A stretch of 64,000 bases of DNA, taken from Holophagaceae bacterium. Lineage in GTDB: Bacteria > Acidobacteriota > Holophagae > Holophagales > Holophagaceae. Of this stretch, positions 50,765 through 60,496 are shown one piece after another (the first letter of the stretch is position 1; each line of letters starts with the position of its first letter). The DNA lies in the NCBI GenBank assembly GCA_016710635.1, contig JADJVL010000010.1, positions 62,001 through 126,000 on the forward strand. Reading direction: 5' to 3'. The notes beneath the pieces are model-generated. The model was not told where the DNA came from and ran no database searches. It saw nothing but the letters and a program-made list of their open reading frames with translations. The position numbers and the translations under genes were made by a program.

Positions 50765-52750
50765 TCAGCGCGGGGCCTGGAACTGGAAGGTCAGCTCCAC
50801 CCAGGCCGCCATCGCCCTGCCGTTCTGGATCGCCGGGGCATAGGTGGACCGCCGGGCCGCGGCCATGGCCGCCTCGTCGAAGCCCAGCTTGCCGACGCCG
50901 TCCGCCACCACCACCTGGAGCGGCACGCCGTTCTCGTTCACGAAAACCCGCAGGCGGACCCGGGGCGCCCGCAGGGTGAAGAGGGAATTGCCCAGGGCCT
51001 GGGGCGGGTAGGCTGCGGCGGCCTGCCTGAGCACCGCCGCCGCGCGGTTGGCGGGAACCGGCGGGGCCGGGACCGCCGCTGCCGGCGGGGTGACGGGCAC
51101 CGGCACCGGCGCCGAGGCGGACGTGGCGGGGGAGGTCGCCGGGTTCGGGGCCGGGACGGGCTTCCCCGTCTGACGGAGGCGCTGCTCCTCCCGGGCGTTC
51201 AGTTCCTTCAGCCGGCGGAGCTCCTTCTGCAGGCGTTCCGTTTCGTCCTCCGGCCCCCCGGAAGTCCCGGCGGCGGCGCCTGCGGCGGGCGTCTCAGGCT
51301 GCAGGGTGAGCCGGACCTCGCCATCCCCAGGCTTCACCGTCAACTCCTGGGCCAGGTAGCCGGGGAGTTCCACCCTTAGCAGCTGCCCCTCCGGCTTGAG
51401 CCGGAGATCAACCACCGGGGCCGTGCCCTTCGCTTCTCCGTCGAGCTTCACCACAGCGCCGCTGGGCTCCGTGACCACGGAGACCGTCACCGCGGGGGCC
51501 GCGGCGACCTGCCGGCGCTTCAGGGCCCAGGCTCCAGCGCCCACCATGCCGAAGGTCAGGGTGCCCAGCAGCCCGGCGACGAGCAGTCCCCGGGCGGGGC
51601 CCGAACTGGACTGGACGCCCGCCGGCGCGGGTGCTGCGGCCAGCGCGCTCGCTGGAGGTGGCGGAAGGGGCGGCTTCAGGGCGGTGGGCGCGGAGGTATC
51701 GGGTTCCCGAGGCCGCGGGACCGCGGGTGTAGGGGTGAGGGCGGGCGCTGGAACCGGGCGGCGGGGCGGCTCGGGGGCGGCGGCGAGGGCGGGACGGGGC
51801 TGCGGTGGCGGCGTCGGCGGAGGGGCCGGCGTCCCCTGGCCTTCCGGCAGGGCCCACTGGTTGGTGCTCACGGCGACGAAGCCATGCAGGGAGACGTCCT
51901 CCCCCGCCAGCATCAGGAGCAGCTTCGTCCGGAAGCTGCTGCCCAGGGGCACCGCATGGATGAGGGCCGCGGTGAAGCTGTTGACGTCGGGGAAGCGGTC
52001 CTCGGGCCGCTTCTCGAAGGCCTTGCAGAACACGCCGGCCAGGGCGGGCGACAGGGTCTTGGGGATGGCAGGAGGTTCGTGGACGATCCGCAGCAGCATG
52101 CTGGCCACGCTTTCGCCCTTGAAGGGCAGGTCCCCGGTGATGGACTCGAAGGCCGTCACCGCCAGGGCGTAGCAGTCCGTCACCGCCGACGCGACCGCGT
52201 CCCGGAGCAGCTCCGGCGCGATGTAGCTGGGGGTGCCCACCACGCCGCCCACGGTGGTCAGGTTGGACTCCCCGAGCTTGGCGATGCCGAAGTCCGTCAG
52301 CTTCACCCGGCCTTCCGGACTCACGAGGATGTTCTCGGGCTTCACGTCCCGGTGGACGATGCCTTCCCCGGCGGCGGCGTGCAGCGCCCGGGAGGCCTGG
52401 GCGATGATCCGCAGGACCTGGTCCACCGGCGGCGGACCCTGGGCCCGGATCATGGTGGCGAGGCTCTGGCCCTTCACGTACTCCATGGCGATGAAGGGCC
52501 CCATGACGGGGTCCGTGCCGACGTCGTGGATGGTGATCACGTTGGGATGGTTGAGCCGGGCCGAGATCTCCGCCTCCCGCTGGAAGCGCTCCAGGGCGTG
52601 GTCGTAGCTGGCGCCCTTCTCGTGGACGACCTTGATGACCACCTGCCGCTTCAGGAGCGGGTCCAGGGCGAGGTAGACCGCCCCCATGCCACCCCGGCCG
52701 AGGAGGCCCTGGATCTGGTACCGACCAATGTTCGCGGGGTCTGGACTCAT
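50765..52750 (-). CDS. Membrane Ser/Thr protein kinase with PEGA and TonB C-terminal domains
   Basis: This 661-residue kinase starts at ATG 52750. The kinase domain spans about 8-265: G-loop GRGGMGAVY, Lys40, HRDVKPEN with catalytic Asp135, and the DFG motif at 153-155. A long Pro/Ala linker follows (about 300-420), then a membrane helix near 430 (LLVAGLLGTLTFGMVGAGAWAL). Outside the membrane lie a PEGA domain (about 455-515), a charged coiled coil (ETERLQKELRRLKELNAREEQRLRQ) and a TonB-type C-terminal domain (residues about 580-661). It links phosphorylation to the envelope. The FHA-GGDEF cyclases here are possible readers of its phosphorylation. Confidence 0.9.
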   Translation of the reverse strand: MSPDPANIGRYQIQGLLGRGGMGAVYLALDPLLKRQVVIKVVHEKGASYDHALERFQREAEISARLNHPNVITIHDVGTDPVMGPFIAMEYVKGQSLATMIRAQGPPPVDQVLRIIAQASRALHAAAGEGIVHRDVKPENILVSPEGRVKLTDFGIAKLGESNLTTVGGVVGTPSYIAPELLRDAVASAVTDCYALAVTAFESITGDLPFKGESVASMLLRIVHEPPAIPKTLSPALAGVFCKAFEKRPEDRFPDVNSFTAALIHAVPLGSSFRTKLLLMLAGEDVSLHGFVAVSTNQWALPEGQGTPAPPPTPPPQPRPALAAAPEPPRRPVPAPALTPTPAVPRPREPDTSAPTALKPPLPPPPASALAAAPAPAGVQSSSGPARGLLVAGLLGTLTFGMVGAGAWALKRRQVAAAPAVTVSVVTEPSGAVVKLDGEAKGTAPVVDLRLKPEGQLLRVELPGYLAQELTVKPGDGEVRLTLQPETPAAGAAAGTSGGPEDETERLQKELRRLKELNAREEQRLRQTGKPVPAPNPATSPATSASAPVPVPVTPPAAAVPAPPVPANRAAAVLRQAAAAYPPQALGNSLFTLRAPRVRLRVFVNENGVPLQVVVADGVGKLGFDEAAMAAARRSTYAPAIQNGRAMAAWVELTFQFQAPR

Positions 52751-52839
52751 GAAGTGCCGTTCCGCAGGGTAGGCCCAGGGACCCTGGGGGAGCAAGCCGT
52801 CCAGAGCTTTCGTCGGGCCCGGACCCGGGGCAACCGGTC

Positions 52840-52845
52840 TATCCT
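52840..52845 (+). promoter_or_regulatory. Possible -10 element of tpx
   Basis: TATCCT ends 23 bases before the ATG of tpx, with no clear -35. It matches the short-leader pattern of the window. Confidence 0.3.
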
Positions 52846-52868
52846 GGCTGCCCAGCCCGGAGTCGACC

Positions 52869-53372
52869 ATGGCCCAGATCACCCTCAAAGGCATGCCCGT
52901 GAACACCTCCGGCGAGCTGCCGGGCCTCGGCGACGCCGCGCCGGCCTTCACCCTGACCCGGACCGACCTGAGCGAGGCCTCCAGGGAGGACTTCGCCGGC
53001 AAGCGGCTCGTCCTGAACATTTTTCCCAGCCTCGACACGCCCACCTGCGCCACCAGCGTGAAGACCTTCAACACCCGCGCCGCGGAAGTCCCGAACACCG
53101 CCATCCTCTGCATCTCGGCGGACCTGCCCTTCGCCCAGAAGCGCTTCTGTGGCGCGGAAGGCCTGGACGCGGTGGTGCCCCTGTCCGACTTCCGCAACAA
53201 GAGCTTCGGCCGTAACTACGGCGTGCTCATCCAGGACGGCGGGTTGAAGGGCCTGCTGGCCCGCGCGGTGGTGGTGGTGGACGAGGCCGGCAAGGTCATC
53301 CACCGGCAGCTGGTGGCCGAGATCGCCGACGGCCCGGACTACGACGCCGCCCTGGCCGCCCTGAAAGGCTGA
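52869..53372 (+). CDS. tpx: Thiol peroxidase (atypical 2-Cys peroxiredoxin)
   Basis: This 167-residue protein is a Tpx: MAQITLKGMPVNTSGELP, peroxidatic Cys60 in FPSLDTPTCATSV, resolving Cys94 in KRFCGAEG. It reduces peroxides with thioredoxin as donor. Length is exactly family-typical. The motif DTPTC with C60/C94 distinguishes Tpx from other peroxiredoxins. It is divergent from the kinase gene. Confidence 0.96.
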   Translation: MAQITLKGMPVNTSGELPGLGDAAPAFTLTRTDLSEASREDFAGKRLVLNIFPSLDTPTCATSVKTFNTRAAEVPNTAILCISADLPFAQKRFCGAEGLDAVVPLSDFRNKSFGRNYGVLIQDGGLKGLLARAVVVVDEAGKVIHRQLVAEIADGPDYDAALAALKG

Positions 53373-53386
53373 AGCTGAAAGGCTGA
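53361..53386 (+). repeat. Tandem duplication of the tpx 3' end
   Basis: CTGAAAGGCTGA at 53361-53372 (the last codons and stop of tpx) is repeated at 53375-53386 after AG. It is a small recent-looking duplication without effect on the protein. Confidence 0.7.
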
Positions 53387-53397
53387 GGGGGCGGAGG

Positions 53398-54676
53398 CTA
53401 GCGGATCTGCCGGAGCCTGCGCAGCGCCGGCACCCGCCACGCGGTCATCCCGACCACCACGAGGGTCATCACGCCCCCGAAGAAGACGCTGGCGACGGTG
53501 CCCAGGAGCCGGGCGGTGACGCCGCTCTCGAAGGCGCCGACCTCGTTGCTGCTGCCGATGAAGAAGCTGTTCACCGCCGAGACGCGGCCCATGAGCTCCC
53601 GGGGGGTGAAGCTCTGGATGAGGGTGGACCGCAGCACCACGGAGACGTTGTCGAAGGCGCCGCTGAGGGCCAGCAGGGCCAGGCTCAGGACATAGCTCCG
53701 GGACAGGGCGAAGGCGATCCAGCAGGCGCCGAAGAGCCCCACGCAGACCAGCAGGTTGCGCCCGGCGCGCTGCATGGGCGGCAGGAAGGCCAGAGTCCCC
53801 GACATGACCACCGAACCCAGGGCCGGGGCGGCGCGGAGCCAGCCATAGCCCACTTCTCCGACGTTCAGGATGTCCCGGGCGAAGATCGGCAGCAGGGCTG
53901 GCGCGCCTCCAAAAAGGACGGCGAAGAGGTCCAGGCTCAGGGCCCCGAGGACCACCTTTTCCTTGAAGACGAACACGATGCCCTCCTTCAGCCGGGCGGC
54001 CACCCCGGCGGCCTCCCGCACCTCCGGCAGGGGCCGGGACTTCACCGCGAAGAAGAAGAGGGAGCCGAGAAGCATCAAGGCGGCCTGGACGCCGTAGGCC
54101 ACGGCGTAGCCGGTCTGGATGAGCAGTCCGCCCGCCGCCGGGCCCAGCACCATGGCGACGTGGAAGAGGCCGCTGCGCCAGGTGGAGGCGTTGGCGTAGG
54201 CCTCCCGGGGCACGAGGTCCGCGGCGAGGGCCTGGTTCGCGGGGCGGAAGAAGGCCCGGGCGATGCCGCCCAAGACCTGGGCCGCGTAGAGCGGCAGGGT
54301 GCTGTGCACGGGGCCGTGGAGGTTCAAGGCGAAGAGGCCCACCGCCGTCAGGGTGAGCATGCCCTGGCTCAGGATGCAGATGCGCCGGCGGTCCCGCACG
54401 TCCGCGAGGTGCCCGCCGTAGAGGGTGAGGGCGAGGAAGGGCACCGCCTCGGCGAGGCCCACGAGGCCCAGGGAGAGAGGATCGCCGGTCAGCGCGTAGA
54501 CCTGCCAGCCCAGCACCGCGGTCTGCACCTGGGTGGCGATGGTGAGCAGCTGGAAGCCGAAGAGGAAGGACCTGAACTCGCGGTGGCGCAGGGCCTGGAA
54601 GGGGTCGTGGCGGTCCGGGACGGAACCCGCGTCGGGGACCGGCGGGGCGGGCTCCGGTTCGGGCGCCCCGTCCCCG

Positions 54677-54684
<8 letters not shown>
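53398..54684 (-). CDS. MFS transporter
   Basis: This 428-residue protein of the major facilitator superfamily (MFS_3/enterobactin-exporter-like) has about 12 hydrophobic helices. The loop-2/3 motif is GGHLADVRDRRRI, and the N-terminal tail is Pro-rich and acidic. The typical opening is HREFRSFLFGFQLLTIATQVQTAVLGWQVYALTGDPLSLGLVGLAEAVPF. It overlaps the upstream permease by 8 bases and so is part of the macA/macB-like export operon. The substrate is unknown. Confidence 0.85.
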
Positions 54685-55900
<1,216 letters not shown>

Positions 55901-55914
55901 GGTTGCCTCCCGGC

Positions 55915-57212
55915 CTAGCGGCGGCCCCCGCCGGGGCCCATCCCGCCGCCCAGGGGCTGCGCTCCGGCGGCCCGCTTGGTGGCGTCCTCGACGCCGGTCA
56001 GGATCTGCATGCCTTCCACGAGGCCTTCCCCGCTGATTTCCGTGAACTGGCCGTCGGTGATGCCCGCGGTCACGGTGATGGCCTTGGGCTTGCCGTTCTC
56101 CAGCACCCAGATGCGGTCCTCCCGGCGGGCCACCATGCCCTTCATCGGTACGCCGGCCATGGCGCTCAGGCGGCTGGCGCCGGGCGCGCCGCCCTGGCCG
56201 CCGGGACGGCCGCCCGAGGGTCCGCCCCCTGGCCGCCACCCTTGGCGGCGCCGCGCTCCGCTCCGCCCTTGGCGCCCTTCGCGTCAGCGGCCGGCAGAAA
56301 GGCGAGGGGATTGAAACGCAGTGCCGCGCTCGGCACCTTCAGGACGCTTTCCCGGTTCTGGGTCTGGATGGCCACGTTGGCGGTCATGCCGGGCCTCAGC
56401 TTGAGGTCCTCGTTGTCCACGTCCATGACCACCTTGTAGGTGACCACGTTCTGCTGGGTGATGGGTTCCAGGCGGACCTGGCTGACCCGGCCCTTGAACT
56501 GGGTCTCCGGGTAGGAGTCCACGGTGAAGAAGCCCATCTGGCCGGCCTTCACCTGGCCGATGTCGGCCTCGTCGATGCTGGCCTCCAGCTTCATCTTGGT
56601 GAGGTCCTGGGCGATGAGGAACAGGGTGGGCGTGCTGAAGCTCGCGGCCACGGTCTGGCCCACGTCCACGTTGCGGCTCACCACCACGCCGCTCACTGGG
56701 GCGGTGATGGTGGCGTAGCCGAGGTTCGTCTTCGCCCGCTCGAGGACCGCCCTGGCGGTCTGGAGGTTGGCGGTGGCGTTCTCGAAGGCCACTTGCCGGG
56801 CTTCCAGGTCCTGGTCGCTGACGAGCTTCTCCTGGGACAGGCGCTTGGTGCGGGCAAGCTGGCGGCGGGCGTCGTCCAGGGCCGTGTTGGCCCGCTCCAT
56901 GCCCGCCTGGGCATCGGAAAGGGTGGCCTGCAGCAGCGTCGGATCGATCTGGGCGATGGTCTGGCCCTTCTTCACTTCCGAGTTGTAGTCCACGGAGATG
57001 GCCGCGATGGTGCCGCTCACCTGGGAGCCCACGGTCACCTGCACCAGGGCCGACAGGGTGCCCGTGGCGCTGATGCGCTGCTGCAGCGGGCCCTTCTGGA
57101 TGGCCGCCGTCCGCCATTTGACTTCGTCCTTCTTGGGCCGGAAGACCGCGTAGGCCCCGCCGCCCAGAACCAGAACCGCCGCGCCCCCCACGATCCACGT
57201 GCTTCGCTTCAT
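55915..57212 (-). CDS. MacA-like periplasmic adaptor (membrane fusion protein), apparent frameshift
   Basis: ATG 57212 begins with a membrane anchor (WIVGGAAVLVLGGGAYAVF), then the biotinyl-lipoyl and alpha-hairpin regions (SQVSGTIAAISVDYNSEVKKGQ; coiled-coil segment near 95-160), and beta-barrel YKVVMDVDNEDLKLRPGMTANVAIQT. It stops early at 56166 after a G/A-rich stretch. The C-terminal membrane-proximal domain (MVARREDRIWVLENGKPKAITVTAGITDG) is in the next frame, ending at 55915. One missing G in the GGGGG run near 56222-56231 reconciles both into about 432 residues. It pairs with the downstream permease. Confidence 0.85.
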
Positions 57213-57329
57213 GCCTCGTCCTTCCGGCTGGGCCTGCGCCCCGAACCTTCAAACAGCGACCTGAACCATCTACCTTTGCATACGAGGCTCAGGAAACCAA
57301 GGCAGGGTTTAACGGCTGTTGAATATTTT

Positions 57330-58838
57330 CTAGCGCAGGAAGGCGCGGGCGCTCTCCATGGCGGGCTGCACGAACTTGTCCATCAAGGGGCCCTGGACGA
57401 AACCGCCCGCCAGCACGAGGACCGCGCAAACCAGCACCGTGGCCCCCGCCAGGGGCGCCTCCACCGCCGGACGCTCGGCGTCGTCCCGCTCCTGGCGCTC
57501 CGTGGGCTTTTCCAGGAAGAGGGCCACCAGCACCCGCAGGTAGTAGTAGACGGAGACCAGGCTCGCCAGGACACCGAGGATGGCCAGGGCCACGTGGCCC
57601 GTGCCGATGAGCTCCTTGAACAGCATGTACTTGCCGTAGAAGCCGCCGGTGGGCGGGATGCCCGCGAGGCTCAGGAAACACAGTCCCGCCGCGATGCCCA
57701 GGCTCGGCCGCTTCCAGCCCGCGCCCCGGAGATCCGCGTAGGTGGTCCGGTCCCCCACGAGGCCCAGGGCCGTGAGGAGGCCGAAGGCGCCCATGTTCAT
57801 CGCCAGGTAGACCACGAGGTAGAAGAGCATGGCGCTGTAGGCGCGGTCCGTGCCCGCCACGAAGCCCAGGAGCAGGTAGCCCGCGTGGCTGATGCTGGAG
57901 TAGGCCAGCATGCGCTTGACGGAGTTCTGGCTGAGGGCGGTCAGATTGCCGACAACCATGGTGAGGGCCGCCAGCACCGCCAGCGCCGCCTGCGCCTTGG
58001 CCCCCAGCACAGGCACCTGGCCCAGGGCCACGGGGAAGGCCCGGAGGAGGGCGATGATGGCCACGCCCTTGGTGGCCACGGACATGAAGCCCGCGATGGG
58101 ATGGGGAGCGCCTTCATAGGCGTCCGGCGTCCACTGGTGGAAGGGGGCCGCGCTGACTTTGAACAGGAAGCCCATCAGCAGCAGGGCCGACCCCGCCAGG
58201 AGCAGGGGATCCACCGCGCCGGAAGCGGAGGTCATGGCCAGGGCCTGGGCCCCGATGCCGTTGAGGTCCAGGCTGCCGGTGAGGCCGTAGAGGAGGACGC
58301 TGCCCATGAGGAAGCAGGCCGCCGCCACGGCCCCGGTGATGAAGTACTTCATGCCGCCTTCCACGGCCTCCGGCCGCTCGCGGACCGTGGCGGTGAGGGC
58401 GTAGAGGGGCAGGCTCAGCAGTTCCAGGCCCAGGAACATCACCAGCAGGTTCGTGGTGGAGGCGAAGAGCATCATGCCCGTCACGCTGAAGAGGAGCAGG
58501 CTGAGGGTCTCGCCCTTGAAGAAGCCTTCCTGGTGCAGGTGGTCCCAGCACTGGAGCGCCGCGAGGGAACCGCAGACCGTCACGAAGATGCCGGCGAACT
58601 GGGCCAGGCGGTCCATGCGCAGCTGCCCGTAGGTGGGCTGCAGCCCCGCCGACCAGAGTTTGGTCAGGTAGTAGAAGCTCGCCCCCAGGGCCAGGAGAGT
58701 GATGAGGAACATGGCGCCCCGAATCCACTTCTGGGAGGCCTGATCGCGATCAAGGGCGGCGATGGGCAGGAGGCAGGCCGCCGTGGCCGGGAGGAGCAGG
58801 GGCAGGAGGGCGGCGAATTCGGACATGCTCGGGTTCAT
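57330..58838 (-). CDS. nuoN: NADH-quinone oxidoreductase subunit N
   Basis: This 502-residue antiporter-like membrane subunit of Complex I has about 14 helices. Typical motifs are WDHLHQEGFFKGETLSLLLFSVTGMMLFAS, the lysine-bearing VSAAPFHQWTPDAYEGAPHPIAGFMSVATKG, and NSVKRMLAYSSISHAGYLLLG. Start ATG overlaps the nuoM stop by 4 bases (ATGA). It is the last nuo gene in the operon and pumps protons. No terminator is obvious in the 117 bases before macA. Confidence 0.96.
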   Translation of the reverse strand: MNPSMSEFAALLPLLLPATAACLLPIAALDRDQASQKWIRGAMFLITLLALGASFYYLTKLWSAGLQPTYGQLRMDRLAQFAGIFVTVCGSLAALQCWDHLHQEGFFKGETLSLLLFSVTGMMLFASTTNLLVMFLGLELLSLPLYALTATVRERPEAVEGGMKYFITGAVAAACFLMGSVLLYGLTGSLDLNGIGAQALAMTSASGAVDPLLLAGSALLLMGFLFKVSAAPFHQWTPDAYEGAPHPIAGFMSVATKGVAIIALLRAFPVALGQVPVLGAKAQAALAVLAALTMVVGNLTALSQNSVKRMLAYSSISHAGYLLLGFVAGTDRAYSAMLFYLVVYLAMNMGAFGLLTALGLVGDRTTYADLRGAGWKRPSLGIAAGLCFLSLAGIPPTGGFYGKYMLFKELIGTGHVALAILGVLASLVSVYYYLRVLVALFLEKPTERQERDDAERPAVEAPLAGATVLVCAVLVLAGGFVQGPLMDKFVQPAMESARAFLR

Positions 58839-60478
58839 CGCTTGGCCTCCGGCACGGTGGCGTGGGGGGGCTCGCCCGGGTTGTCGTGGGCGTCATGTCC
58901 GGCCGGGGTCGCCGCGGCGGCGTCACCGTGGGCGGAGCCCGCGGGCGGTGGCGGTTCGGGGGACTTGAAGACCGGCGCGGGGGCGCCGACCGACTTCATG
59001 AGCTGGGCCACCTGCGCCTCGCTGGCGGCCATGAAGGTCCTGGAGTGCAGGCCCATCCAGAAGACCAGCACCACCAGGGGCACCAGCACGGCGATCTCGC
59101 GCCCGTTGAGGTCCGACTCCAGGTGCTGGGTGCCGCTCTTCGGGTCGGGGTTCGCCGGGCCCCAGAAGACCCGCTTCACCATCCAGAGCATGTACACGGC
59201 GCCCAGCAGCACGCCCAGGGTGCCCAGGCCGGCGGCGGCGCGGCCCCAGCCGAAGCCCGAGACCCAGGTGCCGTTGAGGATGAGGAACTCGCCGATGAAC
59301 CCGTTGGTGAGGGGCAGGCCGATGCTGCTGAGGGTGATGACCAGGAAGAAGGCCGTGAACACGGGCATCTTCGTGGCCACGCCGCCGAAGTCCGCAATCA
59401 TGCGGGTGTGGGCGCGATCGTAGATCATGCCCACCAGGAGGAAGAGGGCGCCGGTGCTGATGCCGTGGTTGAGCATCTGGAACATGGCCCCCTGCACGCC
59501 GATGGTGGTGAAGCTGGCGATGCCGAGGATCACGAAGCCCATGTGGGAGACCGAGCTGTAGGCCACCAGCTTCTTCATGTCCCGCTGGACCATGGCCACC
59601 AGGGCGCCGTAGATGATGGCGATGACGCTGAGCACGGCGAGGGGCTTGGCGTAGTGCAGGGCCGCCGCCGGGAAGAGGGGGATGGCGAAGCGCAGGAGGC
59701 CGTACCCGCCCAGCTTCAGCAGCACGCCGGCGAGGATCACCGAACCCGCCGTGGGGGCCTGGACGTGGGCGTCCGGCAGCCAGGTGTGCAGGGGGAAGAG
59801 GGGCACCTTGATGGCGAAGGCCAGGGTGAAGGCGAGGAAGAGCCAGCACTGGGTCTTGAAGGGCATGGCCATCGCCGCCTGGGCCATGACGGCGGGGGCG
59901 AAGGAGCCCGCGGCGGAGGCCAGGTAGAGCAGCGCGACGAGCCACAGCAGGGAGCCCGCCAGGGTGTAGAGGAAGAACTTGTTGGCGGCGTAGCGCCGCT
60001 CGTCGCCACCCCAGACGCCGATCATGAAGTACATCGGGATCAGCATCGCTTCCCAGAACAGGTAGAAGAACAGCAGGTCCTGGGCCAGCAGGGCGCCGAG
60101 CATGGCGCTCTCCAGGAGCAGGAAGAGGGCGAAGAAGGCGCCGGCCCGGGCCTTGATGCTCTCCCAGGTGCCCAGCATGGTGAGGGGCACGAGGAAGGTG
60201 GTGAGGAGCACCAGCCAGAGGTTCAGGCCGTCCGCGGCGAAGTGGTAGTCCACCGGCAGGCCCACCACGGTGAACCAGGCGGAGCGCTCCACGAAGAGCT
60301 CTCCGGCGGCGTCCGGCGCGAGGAGCAGGAGGCGGGCGAGGCTGATGACGAAGACGCCGGTGGCACCGGCGAGGGCCAGCCACTTGACCACGGGCGCCTG
60401 GCGCTCGGGGAAGGCGAGAAGCAGGAGACCCAGGATCGCCGGGGCGAAGACCAGGAAGGTGAGGAGGTGGGTGCTCAT
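58835..60478 (-). CDS. nuoM: NADH-quinone oxidoreductase subunit M
   Basis: This is an antiporter-like Complex I subunit of about 547 residues. Motifs include HFAADGLNLWLVLLTTFLVPLTMLGTWESIK, FAIKVPLFPLHTWLPDAHVQAPTAGSVILAGVLLKLGGYGLLRF, and DMKKLVAYSSVSHMGFVILG. The ATG at 60478 is chosen (MSTHLLTFLVF); a GTG at 60490 would add four residues. A long C-terminal tail (His/Pro/Ala-rich, TAAAHGD... PGEPPHATVPEAKR type) extends beyond the usual end. It sits between nuoL and nuoN. Confidence 0.96.
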   Translation of the reverse strand: MSTHLLTFLVFAPAILGLLLLAFPERQAPVVKWLALAGATGVFVISLARLLLLAPDAAGELFVERSAWFTVVGLPVDYHFAADGLNLWLVLLTTFLVPLTMLGTWESIKARAGAFFALFLLLESAMLGALLAQDLLFFYLFWEAMLIPMYFMIGVWGGDERRYAANKFFLYTLAGSLLWLVALLYLASAAGSFAPAVMAQAAMAMPFKTQCWLFLAFTLAFAIKVPLFPLHTWLPDAHVQAPTAGSVILAGVLLKLGGYGLLRFAIPLFPAAALHYAKPLAVLSVIAIIYGALVAMVQRDMKKLVAYSSVSHMGFVILGIASFTTIGVQGAMFQMLNHGISTGALFLLVGMIYDRAHTRMIADFGGVATKMPVFTAFFLVITLSSIGLPLTNGFIGEFLILNGTWVSGFGWGRAAAGLGTLGVLLGAVYMLWMVKRVFWGPANPDPKSGTQHLESDLNGREIAVLVPLVVLVFWMGLHSRTFMAASEAQVAQLMKSVGAPAPVFKSPEPPPPAGSAHGDAAAATPAGHDAHDNPGEPPHATVPEAKR

Positions 60479-60496
60479 CCAGGAAGTCACGGCGGC

